Assembly (NCBI RefSeq): GCF_002160825.1
Contig: NZ_NFLI01000020.1
Coordinates: 1 to 64,000 of the forward strand
Length of the DNA: 64,000 nucleotides
Reading direction: 5' to 3'
Origin: Lachnoclostridium sp. An131
GTDB taxonomy: Bacteria; Bacillota; Clostridia; Lachnospirales; Lachnospiraceae
Shown: positions 49,690-57,833 of the stretch, one piece after another
Numbering within the stretch: the first letter of the stretch is position 1
How the letters are laid out: each line of letters begins with the position of its first letter
Translations under genes and position numbers: made by a program
The notes under the pieces: generated by a model
The model's database searches: none
What the model was told of the DNA's origin: nothing
The model's input: only the letters and a program-made list of their open reading frames with translations

Positions 49690-50448
49690 ATGGAAGCAAT
49701 CAAGGAAAGAGTCTCCTCCTACTGGACGAAACGCAGCGCGGATTTCGCGAAGCTCCGGGAGAAGGAGCTGGAAAGCGAGCTGGCCGGGCTGTGGCTCTCT
49801 GAGATTGAGGCCCAGCTTCCCAAAGAAACGGGCCTGCGGATTCTGGACGTGGGAACAGGGAGTGGTTTTTTCGCGGTCCTGCTTGCAAAAAAAGGACACA
49901 GAGTGACGGGAATCGATCTGACGCCCGCGATGATTGACGAGGCGGGGAAGCTTGCAGAAGAGAATCAGACAGAAGTGGAGTTCCGGGTCATGGATGCGGA
50001 AAATCTGGAGTTTGCGGACGGAGAGTTCGACGCGGTGGTATCCCGGAATCTGACCTGGACGCTGCCTCATCCGGATCAGGCGTACCGGGAATGGCTGCGG
50101 GTCTTAAAGCCCGGCGGCGTTCTTCTGAATTTCGACGCGGATTACGGCATGGAGCGGTTTGCGAAGGAAGACGGCCTTCCGGAAAATCATGCCCACCGGC
50201 AGATGAGCTGCAGCCAGCTGGAAGAGTGCGACTCCATCAAGGACACCCTTGACATCAGCAGAAAACGCCGTCCGGGCTGGGACGCGGAGGCCCTCCGGAA
50301 TCTGGGCTGCCGCCGGGTGGAAGCGGATACGGGAGTATCGGAGCGAGTGTACCGGAAGGAGAGCCCTTTTTACAATCCGACGCCGCTTTTTCGGATACGG
50401 GCCGTGAAGCAGGAGCCGAAGGCAGAGAAAAAGACTTGCAAACAGTGA
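49690..50448 (+). CDS. SAM-dependent methyltransferase, tandem copy 2
   Basis: A 252-residue paralogue of the preceding gene: ILDVGTGSGFFAVLL, GIDLTPAMID, VVSRNLTWTLPHPDQAYREW and LNFDADYGMERFAKE. The shared layout shows a tandem duplication followed by strong divergence. The tail is Lys-rich. A sigma-A promoter for ridA lies inside its last 20 bases. Substrate unknown. Confidence 0.85.
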   Translation: MEAIKERVSSYWTKRSADFAKLREKELESELAGLWLSEIEAQLPKETGLRILDVGTGSGFFAVLLAKKGHRVTGIDLTPAMIDEAGKLAEENQTEVEFRVMDAENLEFADGEFDAVVSRNLTWTLPHPDQAYREWLRVLKPGGVLLNFDADYGMERFAKEDGLPENHAHRQMSCSQLEECDSIKDTLDISRKRRPGWDAEALRNLGCRRVEADTGVSERVYRKESPFYNPTPLFRIRAVKQEPKAEKKTCKQ

Positions 50449-50511
50449 CAAAATTCGGTATGATAAATAGCAAATGTGACAGCATGACAGCCTGCCCGTT
50501 TTGGGCGGGCT
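50436..50511 (+). promoter_or_regulatory. ridA promoter and leader hairpin
   Basis: TTGCAA 50436-50441, 17 bp, TATGAT 50459-50464. A stem AGCCTGCCC (50489-50497) / GGGCGGGCT (50503-50511) lies in the leader; it may also serve as terminator of the methyltransferase transcript. Confidence 0.65.
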
Positions 50512-50538
50512 GTTGCGGTCCAGAGAGGAGATGGAAAA

Positions 50539-50916
50539 ATGGCGAAGGAAGTGATCCATACGGACAAGGCTCCTGCGGCGGTAGGTCCGTATATTCAGGC
50601 GGCAAAGACAGGCGGAATGGTATATTGTTCCGGACAGCTGGGACTGATTCCGGAGACGGGCGTGCTTGCGGAAGGCGTGGAAGCCCAGGCACATCAGGCC
50701 ATGAAGAATATGGGCGCAGTGCTGGAGGCGGCAGGCTCCGGGTATGACAGGATTGTAAAGACTACGATTTTCCTGGCAGATATCAATGATTTTGCAGCGG
50801 TAAATAAAATTTATGAATCCTATTTTACAGGAAGCTTCCCGGCCAGATCCTGTGTGGAGGTGTCCAATCTTCCCAAGGGCGGCCTGGTAGAGGTCGAGTG
50901 CATCGCCGAAGCCTAG
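50539..50916 (+). CDS. ridA: RidA-family reactive intermediate deaminase
   Basis: A 125-residue trimeric YjgF/RidA protein that hydrolyses 2-aminoacrylate and related enamines/imines released by PLP enzymes. It matches the family from the N-terminal APAAVGPYIQA through GQLGLIPETG to FPARSCVEVSNLPKGGLVEVECIA with the key Arg and Glu. It stands upstream of a methionine importer, consistent with sulfur amino acid metabolism, and is 115 bp from metQ with no terminator. GGAGAT precedes the start. Confidence 0.95.
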   Translation: MAKEVIHTDKAPAAVGPYIQAAKTGGMVYCSGQLGLIPETGVLAEGVEAQAHQAMKNMGAVLEAAGSGYDRIVKTTIFLADINDFAAVNKIYESYFTGSFPARSCVEVSNLPKGGLVEVECIAEA

Positions 50917-51031
50917 AAAGAGGCGGGGGAGCGCTCAATGAAGGCGCAGGCGCAGGATCAGGAGCGGCACAGGCCGCGTCTTTCCCGTCTGCTGTCTGCG
51001 GAAATAAAAAGATAACGGAGGAACATGTGTT

Positions 51032-51889
51032 ATGAAGAAGCTTTTAAAGAAACTGGCGGCTCTGGCAGCCTGCCTTACCGTGACAGCGTCTCTTGCGGCC
51101 TGCGGCGGCGGAAGCAAGGGAATTACGATTGCAGTCCCGAATGATACGACCAATGAGGCCCGCGCGCTGCTGCTTCTGCAGGAGCTCGGCTATATTACCC
51201 TGGATGAGGGCGCAGGAATCACAGCGACGGTTTCTGATATTACAGAGAATCCCTATGACCTTTCTTTCAACGAGGTGGAGGCTGCCCAGCTTCCCAATGT
51301 GCTTCAGGATATGGATTACGCGGTGATCAATTCCAACTATGCGATTGACGCAGGCTTAAATCCCATGGAGGACGCTCTGGCGATTGAGGGATCCTTCTCT
51401 GCTTACGGCAACGTGCTTGCGGTGAAGGAAGGAACCGAGAACAACGACAACATCAAAGCTCTGAAAGCGGCTCTGGAGAGCCAGCAGGTGGCAGATTTCA
51501 TCACCGAGGAATACGGCGGAGACGTGGTAAGCACAGTGGATAACCCGACGAACGGCTATGACGACTCCGTAGATTACGACGCGCTGGCAGGAACGACCAT
51601 CACCGTGGCGGCTTCCCCGGCTCCCCATGCGGAGATTCTTCAGGTGGCAAAGGAGATTCTTGCGGAGAGAGACATTACACTGGATATCATGGAGTTCACA
51701 GACTATGTACAGCCCAACAACGTGGTAGACACCGGAGAGGTAGATGCGAACTATTTCCAGCATCAGCCCTATCTGGATGATTTCAACGCAGAGAACGGAA
51801 CCCATGTGGTATCTGTCGCTACCATCCATGTGGAGCCCATGGGCATCTATGGTGGAAAGCAGACCTCTCTGGATGCGATTACAGAGTAA
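51032..51889 (+). CDS. metQ: Methionine-binding lipoprotein MetQ, circularly permuted
   Basis: A 285-residue NlpA/MetQ lipoprotein (lipobox LAAC, Cys24) with its halves swapped. Residues 31-168 correspond to the usual C-terminal half: ITIAVPNDTTNEARALLLL, ITENPYDLSFNEVEAAQLP, YAVINSNYAIDAGLNP and NVLAVKEG. A linker of about 20 residues (NPTNGYDDSVDYDALAG) follows. Residues 190-285 are the usual N-terminal half: ITVAASPAPHAEIL, DYVQPNNVVDTGEVDANYFQ, FNAENGTHVVSV, and GIYGGKQTSLDAITE at the very end. Joining the end to residue 30 restores the canonical order. The reading frame is intact, GGAGGA supports the start, and ordinary metN and metI follow, so it is likely functional. Confidence 0.93.
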   Translation: MKKLLKKLAALAACLTVTASLAACGGGSKGITIAVPNDTTNEARALLLLQELGYITLDEGAGITATVSDITENPYDLSFNEVEAAQLPNVLQDMDYAVINSNYAIDAGLNPMEDALAIEGSFSAYGNVLAVKEGTENNDNIKALKAALESQQVADFITEEYGGDVVSTVDNPTNGYDDSVDYDALAGTTITVAASPAPHAEILQVAKEILAERDITLDIMEFTDYVQPNNVVDTGEVDANYFQHQPYLDDFNAENGTHVVSVATIHVEPMGIYGGKQTSLDAITE

Positions 51890-51912
51890 CAGACAAAAGC
51901 AAAAAGCGGACG

Positions 51913-51945
51913 GGCGCCGAGACGAGTCTCCCGGCGCCTGTTTTG
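51913..51945 (+). terminator. Intercistronic hairpin between metQ and metN
   Basis: GGCGCCG (51913-51919) pairs with CGGCGCC (51932-51938), followed by TGTTTTG. It would let some transcripts end after metQ, giving more binding protein than ATPase. Confidence 0.7.
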
Positions 51946-51958
51946 TCCGGAGGTAGTT

Positions 51959-52969
51959 ATGATAGAAATCAAAAATTTGTCCAAGGAATTTCAGACGGCG
52001 GACGGAACGGTGGAAGCGCTTAAGGATGTAAGCCTTACGATTCATGACGGAGACATCTATGGAATCATCGGCATGAGCGGAGCGGGAAAGAGTACGCTGG
52101 TCCGCTGTATCAACATGCTGGAGCGTCCCACGGAGGGACAGGTCCTGATAGACGGACAGGACATCGGAGCCCTGTCCAAGGCAGAGCTTCGCAAGGCCCG
52201 CCGGGAGATCACGATGATTTTCCAGGGCTTTAACCTGCTGATGCAGCGTACCTGTCTGAAGAATATCTGTTTCCCCTTGGAGCTTGCGGGCGTAAATAAG
52301 ACGGACGCGAAAAAAAGGGCCATGGAGCTCCTGGAGATGGTGGGACTGCCCGATAAGGCGAACGCTTATCCGGCCCAGCTTTCCGGCGGCCAGCAGCAGA
52401 GAATCGCGATTGCGAGAGCGCTTGCCACAGAGCCGAAGGTTCTGCTCTGCGATGAGGCTACCAGCGCCCTTGACCCGAAGACGACCCATTCTATCCTGGA
52501 GCTGATTCGGGATATCAACCACAGGCTTGGCATCTCTGTCATCATCATCACCCATCAGATGAGCGTGGTGGAGGAAATCTGCAGCCATGTGGCGATTCTG
52601 GACGAAGGACGGGTGGCAGAGGAGGGGCTGGTAAGCGAGATTTTCTCCAGCCCGAAGTCAAAGGCCGCAAAGCGCCTGGTATTTCCTGAGGGAGCAGATG
52701 AGATTCTGCTCGATTCGAAGGGAGAGCGCCGCATCCGCGTGGTGTTCAGTGGAGCTGTGGCTTCCCGCACGCCTCTGATCGCGAAGATGGCCATGGAGGA
52801 GCATATTCCGGCGAGTATTCTGGGAGCTTCCACAAGAAGCATCGGAGACAAGGCCTACGGCAATATGCTGCTGGGCATTACCGGGGATGACGATATGGTG
52901 CGCCGCGCGATGGAATATCTGAGAAGCATTCCGGATGTTCTGGTAGAGGAGGTAACGGACAATGTTTGA
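51959..52969 (+). CDS. metN: Methionine ABC transporter ATPase with NIL domain
   Basis: A 336-residue MetN: Walker A GMSGAGKST, signature LSGGQQQR, Walker B VLLCDEATSALD and IIITHQM. The C-terminal NIL domain (about 250-336) senses methionine in this family. CINMLERPTEGQVLIDGQDI is typical of MetN. GGAGG precedes the ATG; metI overlaps by 8 bp. Nothing unusual compared with the permuted metQ. Confidence 0.96.
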   Translation: MIEIKNLSKEFQTADGTVEALKDVSLTIHDGDIYGIIGMSGAGKSTLVRCINMLERPTEGQVLIDGQDIGALSKAELRKARREITMIFQGFNLLMQRTCLKNICFPLELAGVNKTDAKKRAMELLEMVGLPDKANAYPAQLSGGQQQRIAIARALATEPKVLLCDEATSALDPKTTHSILELIRDINHRLGISVIIITHQMSVVEEICSHVAILDEGRVAEEGLVSEIFSSPKSKAAKRLVFPEGADEILLDSKGERRIRVVFSGAVASRTPLIAKMAMEEHIPASILGASTRSIGDKAYGNMLLGITGDDDMVRRAMEYLRSIPDVLVEEVTDNV

Positions 52970-53669
52970 TAAGCTTCTTTCTCCGGAGACGATAGAAGAG
53001 ACACTCCGGATTGTACAAAATGAATTTCCGCTGGCGATCTGGGAGACCATCTATGTGACACTTATCGCTACAGCCTTTGCTATCGTGATCGGCCTGCCGC
53101 TGGGCGTGCTTCTGGTGGCCGGAGAGAAGGACGGCGTACTGCCCCTTCCGAAGCCGGTGATGCACGTGCTGAATGTGGTGATCAATCTGCTGCGCTCCGT
53201 ACCGTTCCTGATTCTGATGATCATGGTATTCCCGCTGTCGAGACTGATTGTGGGAACTGCGGTAGGAACCGTCGCCTCCATTGTTCCCCTTGTGATTGCG
53301 GCCTTTCCCTTTGTGGCCCGCCTTGTGGAGAGCAGCCTGCGCGAGGTGAATCCCAATATCATCGAGATGGCGCAGAGTATGGGAGCTTCGCCCTTCCAGA
53401 TTATCATGAAGGTGATGATTCCGGAGAGTGTACCGTCCCTGCTTTCCAACTTTACGATCGCGATTACGACCATTCTCGGCTACTCAGCCATGAGCGGTAT
53501 CATAGGCGGAGGTGGTCTTGGAAAGATTGCGATTAATTATGGATATTACCGCTACATGTATCTTGTCATGCTGCTTGCGGTGATTCTGCTGATCATTCTG
53601 GTGCAGATTTTCCAGAGCGTGGGAACCCGTCTGTCTGTAAAGTCCGATAAGCGCCTGAAAGGGAAGTAG
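52962..53669 (+). CDS. metI: Methionine ABC transporter permease
   Basis: A 235-residue permease with five to six membrane segments. MetI features are WETIYVTLIATAFAIVIGLP, VVINLLRSVPFLILMI and the EAA-loop MAQSMGASPFQIIMKVMIPE, followed by GYSAMSGIIGGGGLG. Its ribosome site GGAGG is inside metN. Confidence 0.96.
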   Translation: MFDKLLSPETIEETLRIVQNEFPLAIWETIYVTLIATAFAIVIGLPLGVLLVAGEKDGVLPLPKPVMHVLNVVINLLRSVPFLILMIMVFPLSRLIVGTAVGTVASIVPLVIAAFPFVARLVESSLREVNPNIIEMAQSMGASPFQIIMKVMIPESVPSLLSNFTIAITTILGYSAMSGIIGGGGLGKIAINYGYYRYMYLVMLLAVILLIILVQIFQSVGTRLSVKSDKRLKGK

Positions 53670-53678
53670 AATTTTATA

Positions 53679-53707
53679 TTGACAAATATCGGAACAGGAG
53701 TTAGTAT
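53679..53707 (+). promoter_or_regulatory. Promoter of the T-box leader
   Basis: TTGACA 53679-53684, 17 bp, TAGTAT 53702-53707, ten bases after the metI stop. Confidence 0.8.
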
Positions 53708-53730
53708 AAAGAAAATATAAAAATTTTGCA

Positions 53731-53985
53731 TTGATGAGGAAGAGTAGCTGGAGGGAAGTTTGCAGCGAGCTGCCGATGGTGAAAGGGCGGCAATGGAGCT
53801 TCAGTGAAAATCACCTCGGAGCTTCCGGGTTGAGAGGAATATCTGCGTAGGTCCGGACGGTTAATAGCCGTTATCCTGTTTCTCATTGTCAGATGAGAGT
53901 AGAGAGGCCATTTGTATATGGCAATTAGAGTGGTACCGCAGAGGTTCAGCCTTTGTCTCTTATAGCAGGGACAAAGGCTTTTTTT
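53731..53985 (+). ncRNA. T-box riboswitch (possible isoleucine specifier ATC)
   Basis: Stem I starts near 53735 (GAGGAAG) with the AGTA motif (53743-53746). CTGGAG pairs with CTTCAG (53799-53804), and GGTGAAAG is the distal-loop motif. The 3' side of the specifier loop reads TGAAAATCACC; ATC at 53810-53812 followed by A fits an isoleucine codon, but AAT cannot be excluded. The conserved T-box is AGAGTGGTACCGCAG (53927-53941). The terminator is AGCCTTTGTC (53948-53957) with GACAAAGGCT (53970-53979) and seven Ts. Uncharged tRNA would permit expression of the transporter gene. Confidence 0.9.
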
Positions 53986-54084
53986 GATCACGCCGGCGCC
54001 ATCAGATTTCCGGATAAGAGAGCTTCTTTGCGACCGGAGAATACGGACGCTCCTGCAAAAATTCAAAGCGAAGGAGAAAAGGGA

Positions 54085-55026
54085 ATGAAAGTACTGAAAA
54101 AAATCACAGCATTTGTCAGCCGCTACATGGCAATCATCGTCATCCTGGTGGCAGCTCTGGCGCTTTTTGTGCCGTCATCGGTCAGCTTTCTCAAGACCAG
54201 CTATGTAAACCCGCTGCTCGGCATCGTTATGTTCGGCATGGGACTGACACTGAAGCCTAATGACTTCAAGGTTGTGTTCAGCCGCCCGAAGGACGTCATC
54301 ATCGGCTGCATTGCACAGTTTACGGTTATGCCGCTTCTGGCTTTTGTCCTGACAAAGGTCTTTAACCTGAGTCCGGAGCTGGCTATTGGAGTCATCCTGG
54401 TGGGAACCTGCCCCGGAGGCACCTCCTCCAACGTCATGACATATCTCTCTAAGGGTGATGTGGCCCTCTCCGTAGGCATGACGGCATGCTCCACGATTCT
54501 GGCTCCGGTTCTTACGCCGGCTCTGACGTATCTGTACGCAGGCCAGACCGTAGACGTGAACGTATGGAGCATGTTCCTTTCTATCGTTCAGGTGGTTATC
54601 CTTCCGATTGTGCTGGGCTTCCTGATCAATCATTTCTTCAAAAAATTTACGGAAGCGGTTGTTGAGATTCTGCCTCTGATTTCCACGCTGGCAATCGTAG
54701 CGATCGTAGCGGCAGTCGTATCTGCAAACTCCGCAAATCTGATGACATCCGGCGTGCTGATCATTGTAGTGGTAATCCTGCATAATGTGCTGGGCTATCT
54801 GCTGGGGTATGTGATCGGAAAGGTGCTGAAGCTGGATGAGACCAAGTGCCGTGCCATTTCCATCGAGGTAGGCATGCAGAATTCCGGTCTTGCCACCTCT
54901 CTTGCCACCGTGCATTTCGCCCAGTATCCGCTGGCTACGATTCCGGGAGCGGTATTCAGCGTGTGGCATAACGTGTCCGGAGCGATTCTGGCGAATTTCT
55001 TTGCGAGGACGGCAGACAAAAAATAG
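54085..55026 (+). CDS. BASS-family sodium-dependent transporter
   Basis: A 313-residue transporter of the bile acid:sodium symporter superfamily with about nine membrane segments. MFGMGLTLKPNDF, VGTCPGGTSSNVMTYL and EVGMQNSGLATSLA are family motifs for substrate and sodium sites. Some members carry pantothenate, pyruvate or keto acids rather than bile acids. T-box control suggests an amino acid or its keto/precursor acid as substrate, possibly branched-chain if the specifier is isoleucine. ATG 54085 (AAGGAG upstream) is used; earlier in-frame codons lie in the T-box. Confidence 0.9.
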   Translation: MKVLKKITAFVSRYMAIIVILVAALALFVPSSVSFLKTSYVNPLLGIVMFGMGLTLKPNDFKVVFSRPKDVIIGCIAQFTVMPLLAFVLTKVFNLSPELAIGVILVGTCPGGTSSNVMTYLSKGDVALSVGMTACSTILAPVLTPALTYLYAGQTVDVNVWSMFLSIVQVVILPIVLGFLINHFFKKFTEAVVEILPLISTLAIVAIVAAVVSANSANLMTSGVLIIVVVILHNVLGYLLGYVIGKVLKLDETKCRAISIEVGMQNSGLATSLATVHFAQYPLATIPGAVFSVWHNVSGAILANFFARTADKK

Positions 55027-55100
55027 ACTTGGAAAGAGGAAGGCTGCTGAGAGCAAAGCCGGCAGCGGAAAAAGTCTGCGAAAAAGTTTTACATATGCGG

Positions 55101-55133
55101 CGGCGGTTACCGGTTGACGGTAACCGCCGTTTG
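55101..55133 (+). terminator. Hairpin after the BASS transporter gene
   Basis: CGGCGGTTACCG (55101-55112) pairs with CGGTAACCGCCG (55118-55129), then TTTGG. The loop contains the TTGACG that may serve as -35 for mgtE. Confidence 0.75.
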
Positions 55134-55137
55134 GTGT

Positions 55138-55376
55138 TAATATAAGGATTGCGGGCAGAATATCCGGAGCCCTGGAGAAGGTCAGGATACGATGTCCAAT
55201 CTATGCGAAAAAAGGATGTGAAGAGTCCGTGGACGGGCGAGGTCGAAGTTGTAGCTTAAGACAGAACAGAATAGGTACGGGCATGGACTCTTCTGAGAAG
55301 GCTTCCGGTTTACTATAGAGAAGGCTTCAGAGGATAGAGTTGTCATGCCTGTTCCCGACGTGAGGAGGAGATTGGC
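55138..55376 (+). promoter_or_regulatory. Long structured leader of mgtE
   Basis: A likely promoter is TTGACG (55114-55119), 18 bp, TAATAT (55138-55143), giving a leader of about 225 nt. Within it AAGAGTCC pairs with GGACTCTT to enclose roughly 70 nt. GAGAAGGCTTC occurs twice (55295-55305, 55318-55328). GGCATG (about 55281-55286) can alternatively pair with CATGCC near 55344. It does not match the M-box consensus I remember. A metal-sensing role is inference. Confidence 0.5.
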
Positions 55377-56729
55377 ATGGCAATGGGAAATTTTGATCGG
55401 GAGGAGCTGAACTCTCTTCTGGAGAGCCGTCAGTTCCGGAAGCTCCGCGAGACGATGTCTGAGATGAACGAGGTGGATATCGCGGAGTTTGTGGAAGAGC
55501 TGGAGCCGGAAAAGAAGGTTCTGGTATACAGGATGCTGCCAAAGGAGCTGGCGGCAGACGTATTTTCGTTCCTGGAGGTGGAAGACCAGGAGCATATCAT
55601 CAACAGCATTACAGACTATGAGCTGGGAAAGATTATAGAGGATCTGTATGTAGACGATGCGGTAGACATGCTGGAGGAGCTGCCCGCCATCGTTGTCAAG
55701 CGTGTGCTTCAGAACGCGACGCCGGAGACACGGAATCTGATTAACCAGTTTCTGCAGTATCCGGAGAACAGCGCGGGAAGCATTATGACGGCTGAGTATA
55801 TCGGCCTGAAGCGGAATATGACCGTGGAGCAGGCCTTTGCCTATATCCGGGAAAATGGCGTGGATAAGGAGACGATTTACACCTGCTTTGTGACGGACAG
55901 CAAGCGCCGCCTGCAGGGAGTCGTCACGGTAAAGGATCTGCTGATGAGTCCTTACAATACGATTATCAAGGACATTATGGATGAAAATGTCATCTACGCC
56001 GTCACCACGGAAGACCGGGAGGACGTGGTAGAGACCTTCAATAAATACGATTTGCTCTGTCTTCCGGTAGTGGATCACGAGGATCGGCTGGTGGGCATCG
56101 TTACGGTAGACGACGCGGTGGAGGTCATGGAGCAGGAGGCCACAGAGGACTTCGAAAAGATGGCGGCCATGTTTCCGTCCGAGAAGCCCTATCTGAAGAC
56201 GGGGGTGCTGGAGCTGACGAAGAACCGTCTTCCCTGGCTTTTGATCCTGATGTTTGCCTCGATTCTTACGGGAAGCATTCTGATGGATTATGAAGAGGCG
56301 ATTCAGGTGCTGCCTCTGCTTCTGAGCTTTATTCCGATGGTCATGGATACCAGCGGAAACTGCGGCAACCAGAGCAGTACCATGGTGATCCGCGGTATGG
56401 CGGTAGGCGATATCGAGCTGAAGGACGCGCTGCGGGTCGTGTGGAAGGAGTTCCGGGTAGGCATTCTCTGCGGCCTGGTGCTTGCGGCAGCGAATTTCAT
56501 TCGTTTGCTTCTGCAGTTTCCGGGGCAGCCGCTTTTAAGCCTTTCCGTAGTGATTTCGCTTCTGCTGGCAGTGGTTCTGGCAAAGATTATCGGCTGCCTT
56601 CTGCCGATGCTGGCAGAAAAAATGAAGCTGGATCCGGCTATTATGGCGGCTCCGCTGATTACGACAATTGTAGATGCCTGCAGTCTGCTGATCTTTTTCA
56701 GAGTGGCCTGCTTGCTTCTGAATATATAG
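55377..56729 (+). CDS. mgtE: Magnesium transporter MgtE
   Basis: A 450-residue Mg2+ channel. It has an N-terminal helical N domain (to about 125), two CBS domains (about 130-250) that sense cytoplasmic Mg2+, a plug helix, and five membrane segments with the pore motif MDTSGNCGNQSSTM. LDPAIMAAPLITT is in the last segments and carries the conserved Mg-site aspartate. GAGGAGGAG precedes the start. It is 13 bp upstream of trpS, so the two may be co-transcribed. Confidence 0.96.
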   Translation: MAMGNFDREELNSLLESRQFRKLRETMSEMNEVDIAEFVEELEPEKKVLVYRMLPKELAADVFSFLEVEDQEHIINSITDYELGKIIEDLYVDDAVDMLEELPAIVVKRVLQNATPETRNLINQFLQYPENSAGSIMTAEYIGLKRNMTVEQAFAYIRENGVDKETIYTCFVTDSKRRLQGVVTVKDLLMSPYNTIIKDIMDENVIYAVTTEDREDVVETFNKYDLLCLPVVDHEDRLVGIVTVDDAVEVMEQEATEDFEKMAAMFPSEKPYLKTGVLELTKNRLPWLLILMFASILTGSILMDYEEAIQVLPLLLSFIPMVMDTSGNCGNQSSTMVIRGMAVGDIELKDALRVVWKEFRVGILCGLVLAAANFIRLLLQFPGQPLLSLSVVISLLLAVVLAKIIGCLLPMLAEKMKLDPAIMAAPLITTIVDACSLLIFFRVACLLLNI

Positions 56730-56742
56730 GGAGGAATAGGAA

Positions 56743-57747
56743 ATGATAGGTGATAAAAAGGTTCTGTTCAGCGGAATGCAGGCGACAGGAAACCTGACTC
56801 TGGGAAATTATCTGGGAGCCCTGAAAAACTGGGTGACCTTAAGCGATGAGTACGAGTGCTTTTACAGCGTAGTGGATATGCATTCCATTACGATCCGCCA
56901 GGATCCGGCGACGCTTCGGAAAAGAGCGAGGGCGCTCCTGACTCTGTATATTGCAGCCGGGCTTGATCCGGAAAAGAACTGCATTTATTATCAGTCCCAT
57001 GTGTCGGGCCATGCAGAGCTGGCCTGGATTCTGAACTGCTTTACTTATATGGGTGAGCTGAACCGCATGACCCAGTTCAAGGATAAGGCGGCAAAGCATG
57101 CCGATAATATCAATGCGGGACTGTTTACCTATCCGGTTCTGATGGCGGCGGACATTCTGCTGTATCAGGCGGATGTGGTTCCGGTGGGGATCGATCAGAT
57201 GCAGCACCTGGAGCTGACACGTGATATCGCCCAGCGCTTCAACGGCATCTACGGGGATGTATTCACCGTGCCGGAGGCTTATATCGGCAAGGTGGGCGCG
57301 AAGATTATGAGCCTGCAGGATCCGGCGAAGAAAATGTCCAAGTCGGATGAGAACCCTAACGGAAGCATCTATCTGATGGATGATCCGGATACGATTATGC
57401 GCAAGTTCAAGCGTGCAGTCACCGATTCCGAGGGGCAGATTCTCTACCGTGACGAGCAGCCGGGCATCAAGAACCTGATTAATATTTACTGCGCCTGCAC
57501 AGGAAAGGCTCCGGATGAAGTCGTGCGCGAGTTTGACGGAAAAGGCTATGCCGAGTTCAAGCCCGCGGTAGGTGAGGCCGTTGTGTCAGTCCTGAAGCCC
57601 CTGCAGGATCGGGTAGAGGAGCTTTCCAGGGACAAGGCTTACATTGATTCTGTGATTAAGAATAACGCCGAGAAGGCTCAGTATTTTGCAAATAAGACTC
57701 TGCGCAAGGTGCAGAAGAAGGTAGGCTTCCCGGAAAGAATCCGGTAA
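56743..57747 (+). CDS. trpS: Tryptophanyl-tRNA synthetase
   Basis: Class I aminoacyl-tRNA synthetase, 334 residues, the usual length. The N-terminus has SGMQATGNLTLGNYLGAL (HIGH-equivalent TLGN), YPVLMAADILLYQADVVPVG is in the middle, and the KMSKS motif is intact in PAKKMSKSDENP. It charges tRNA-Trp. No T-box lies directly upstream; it follows mgtE closely with GGGAGGA before the ATG. Confidence 0.97.
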   Translation: MIGDKKVLFSGMQATGNLTLGNYLGALKNWVTLSDEYECFYSVVDMHSITIRQDPATLRKRARALLTLYIAAGLDPEKNCIYYQSHVSGHAELAWILNCFTYMGELNRMTQFKDKAAKHADNINAGLFTYPVLMAADILLYQADVVPVGIDQMQHLELTRDIAQRFNGIYGDVFTVPEAYIGKVGAKIMSLQDPAKKMSKSDENPNGSIYLMDDPDTIMRKFKRAVTDSEGQILYRDEQPGIKNLINIYCACTGKAPDEVVREFDGKGYAEFKPAVGEAVVSVLKPLQDRVEELSRDKAYIDSVIKNNAEKAQYFANKTLRKVQKKVGFPERIR

Positions 57748-57833
57748 GGAGCAGTAGTAAGAAGATTGCGGGCTGTTTTTGTGGATAGATGCTGCAGAAA
57801 ATTCCCGGGATATATCTGAAAGGAAAGAAAGCG

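Noticed and set aside
50917-51031. SAM riboswitch or T-box before metQ
   Set aside because: The 115-bp gap has none of the conserved SAM-I or T-box elements; control probably comes from the ridA promoter.
53953-54084. Upstream extension of the BASS transporter frame
   Set aside because: It lies in the T-box terminator; the ribosome site AAGGAG and family N-terminus point to ATG 54085.
55144-55376. M-box magnesium riboswitch before mgtE
   Set aside because: The leader is long enough but lacks the recognisable M-box conserved blocks; kept only as an unexplained structured leader.
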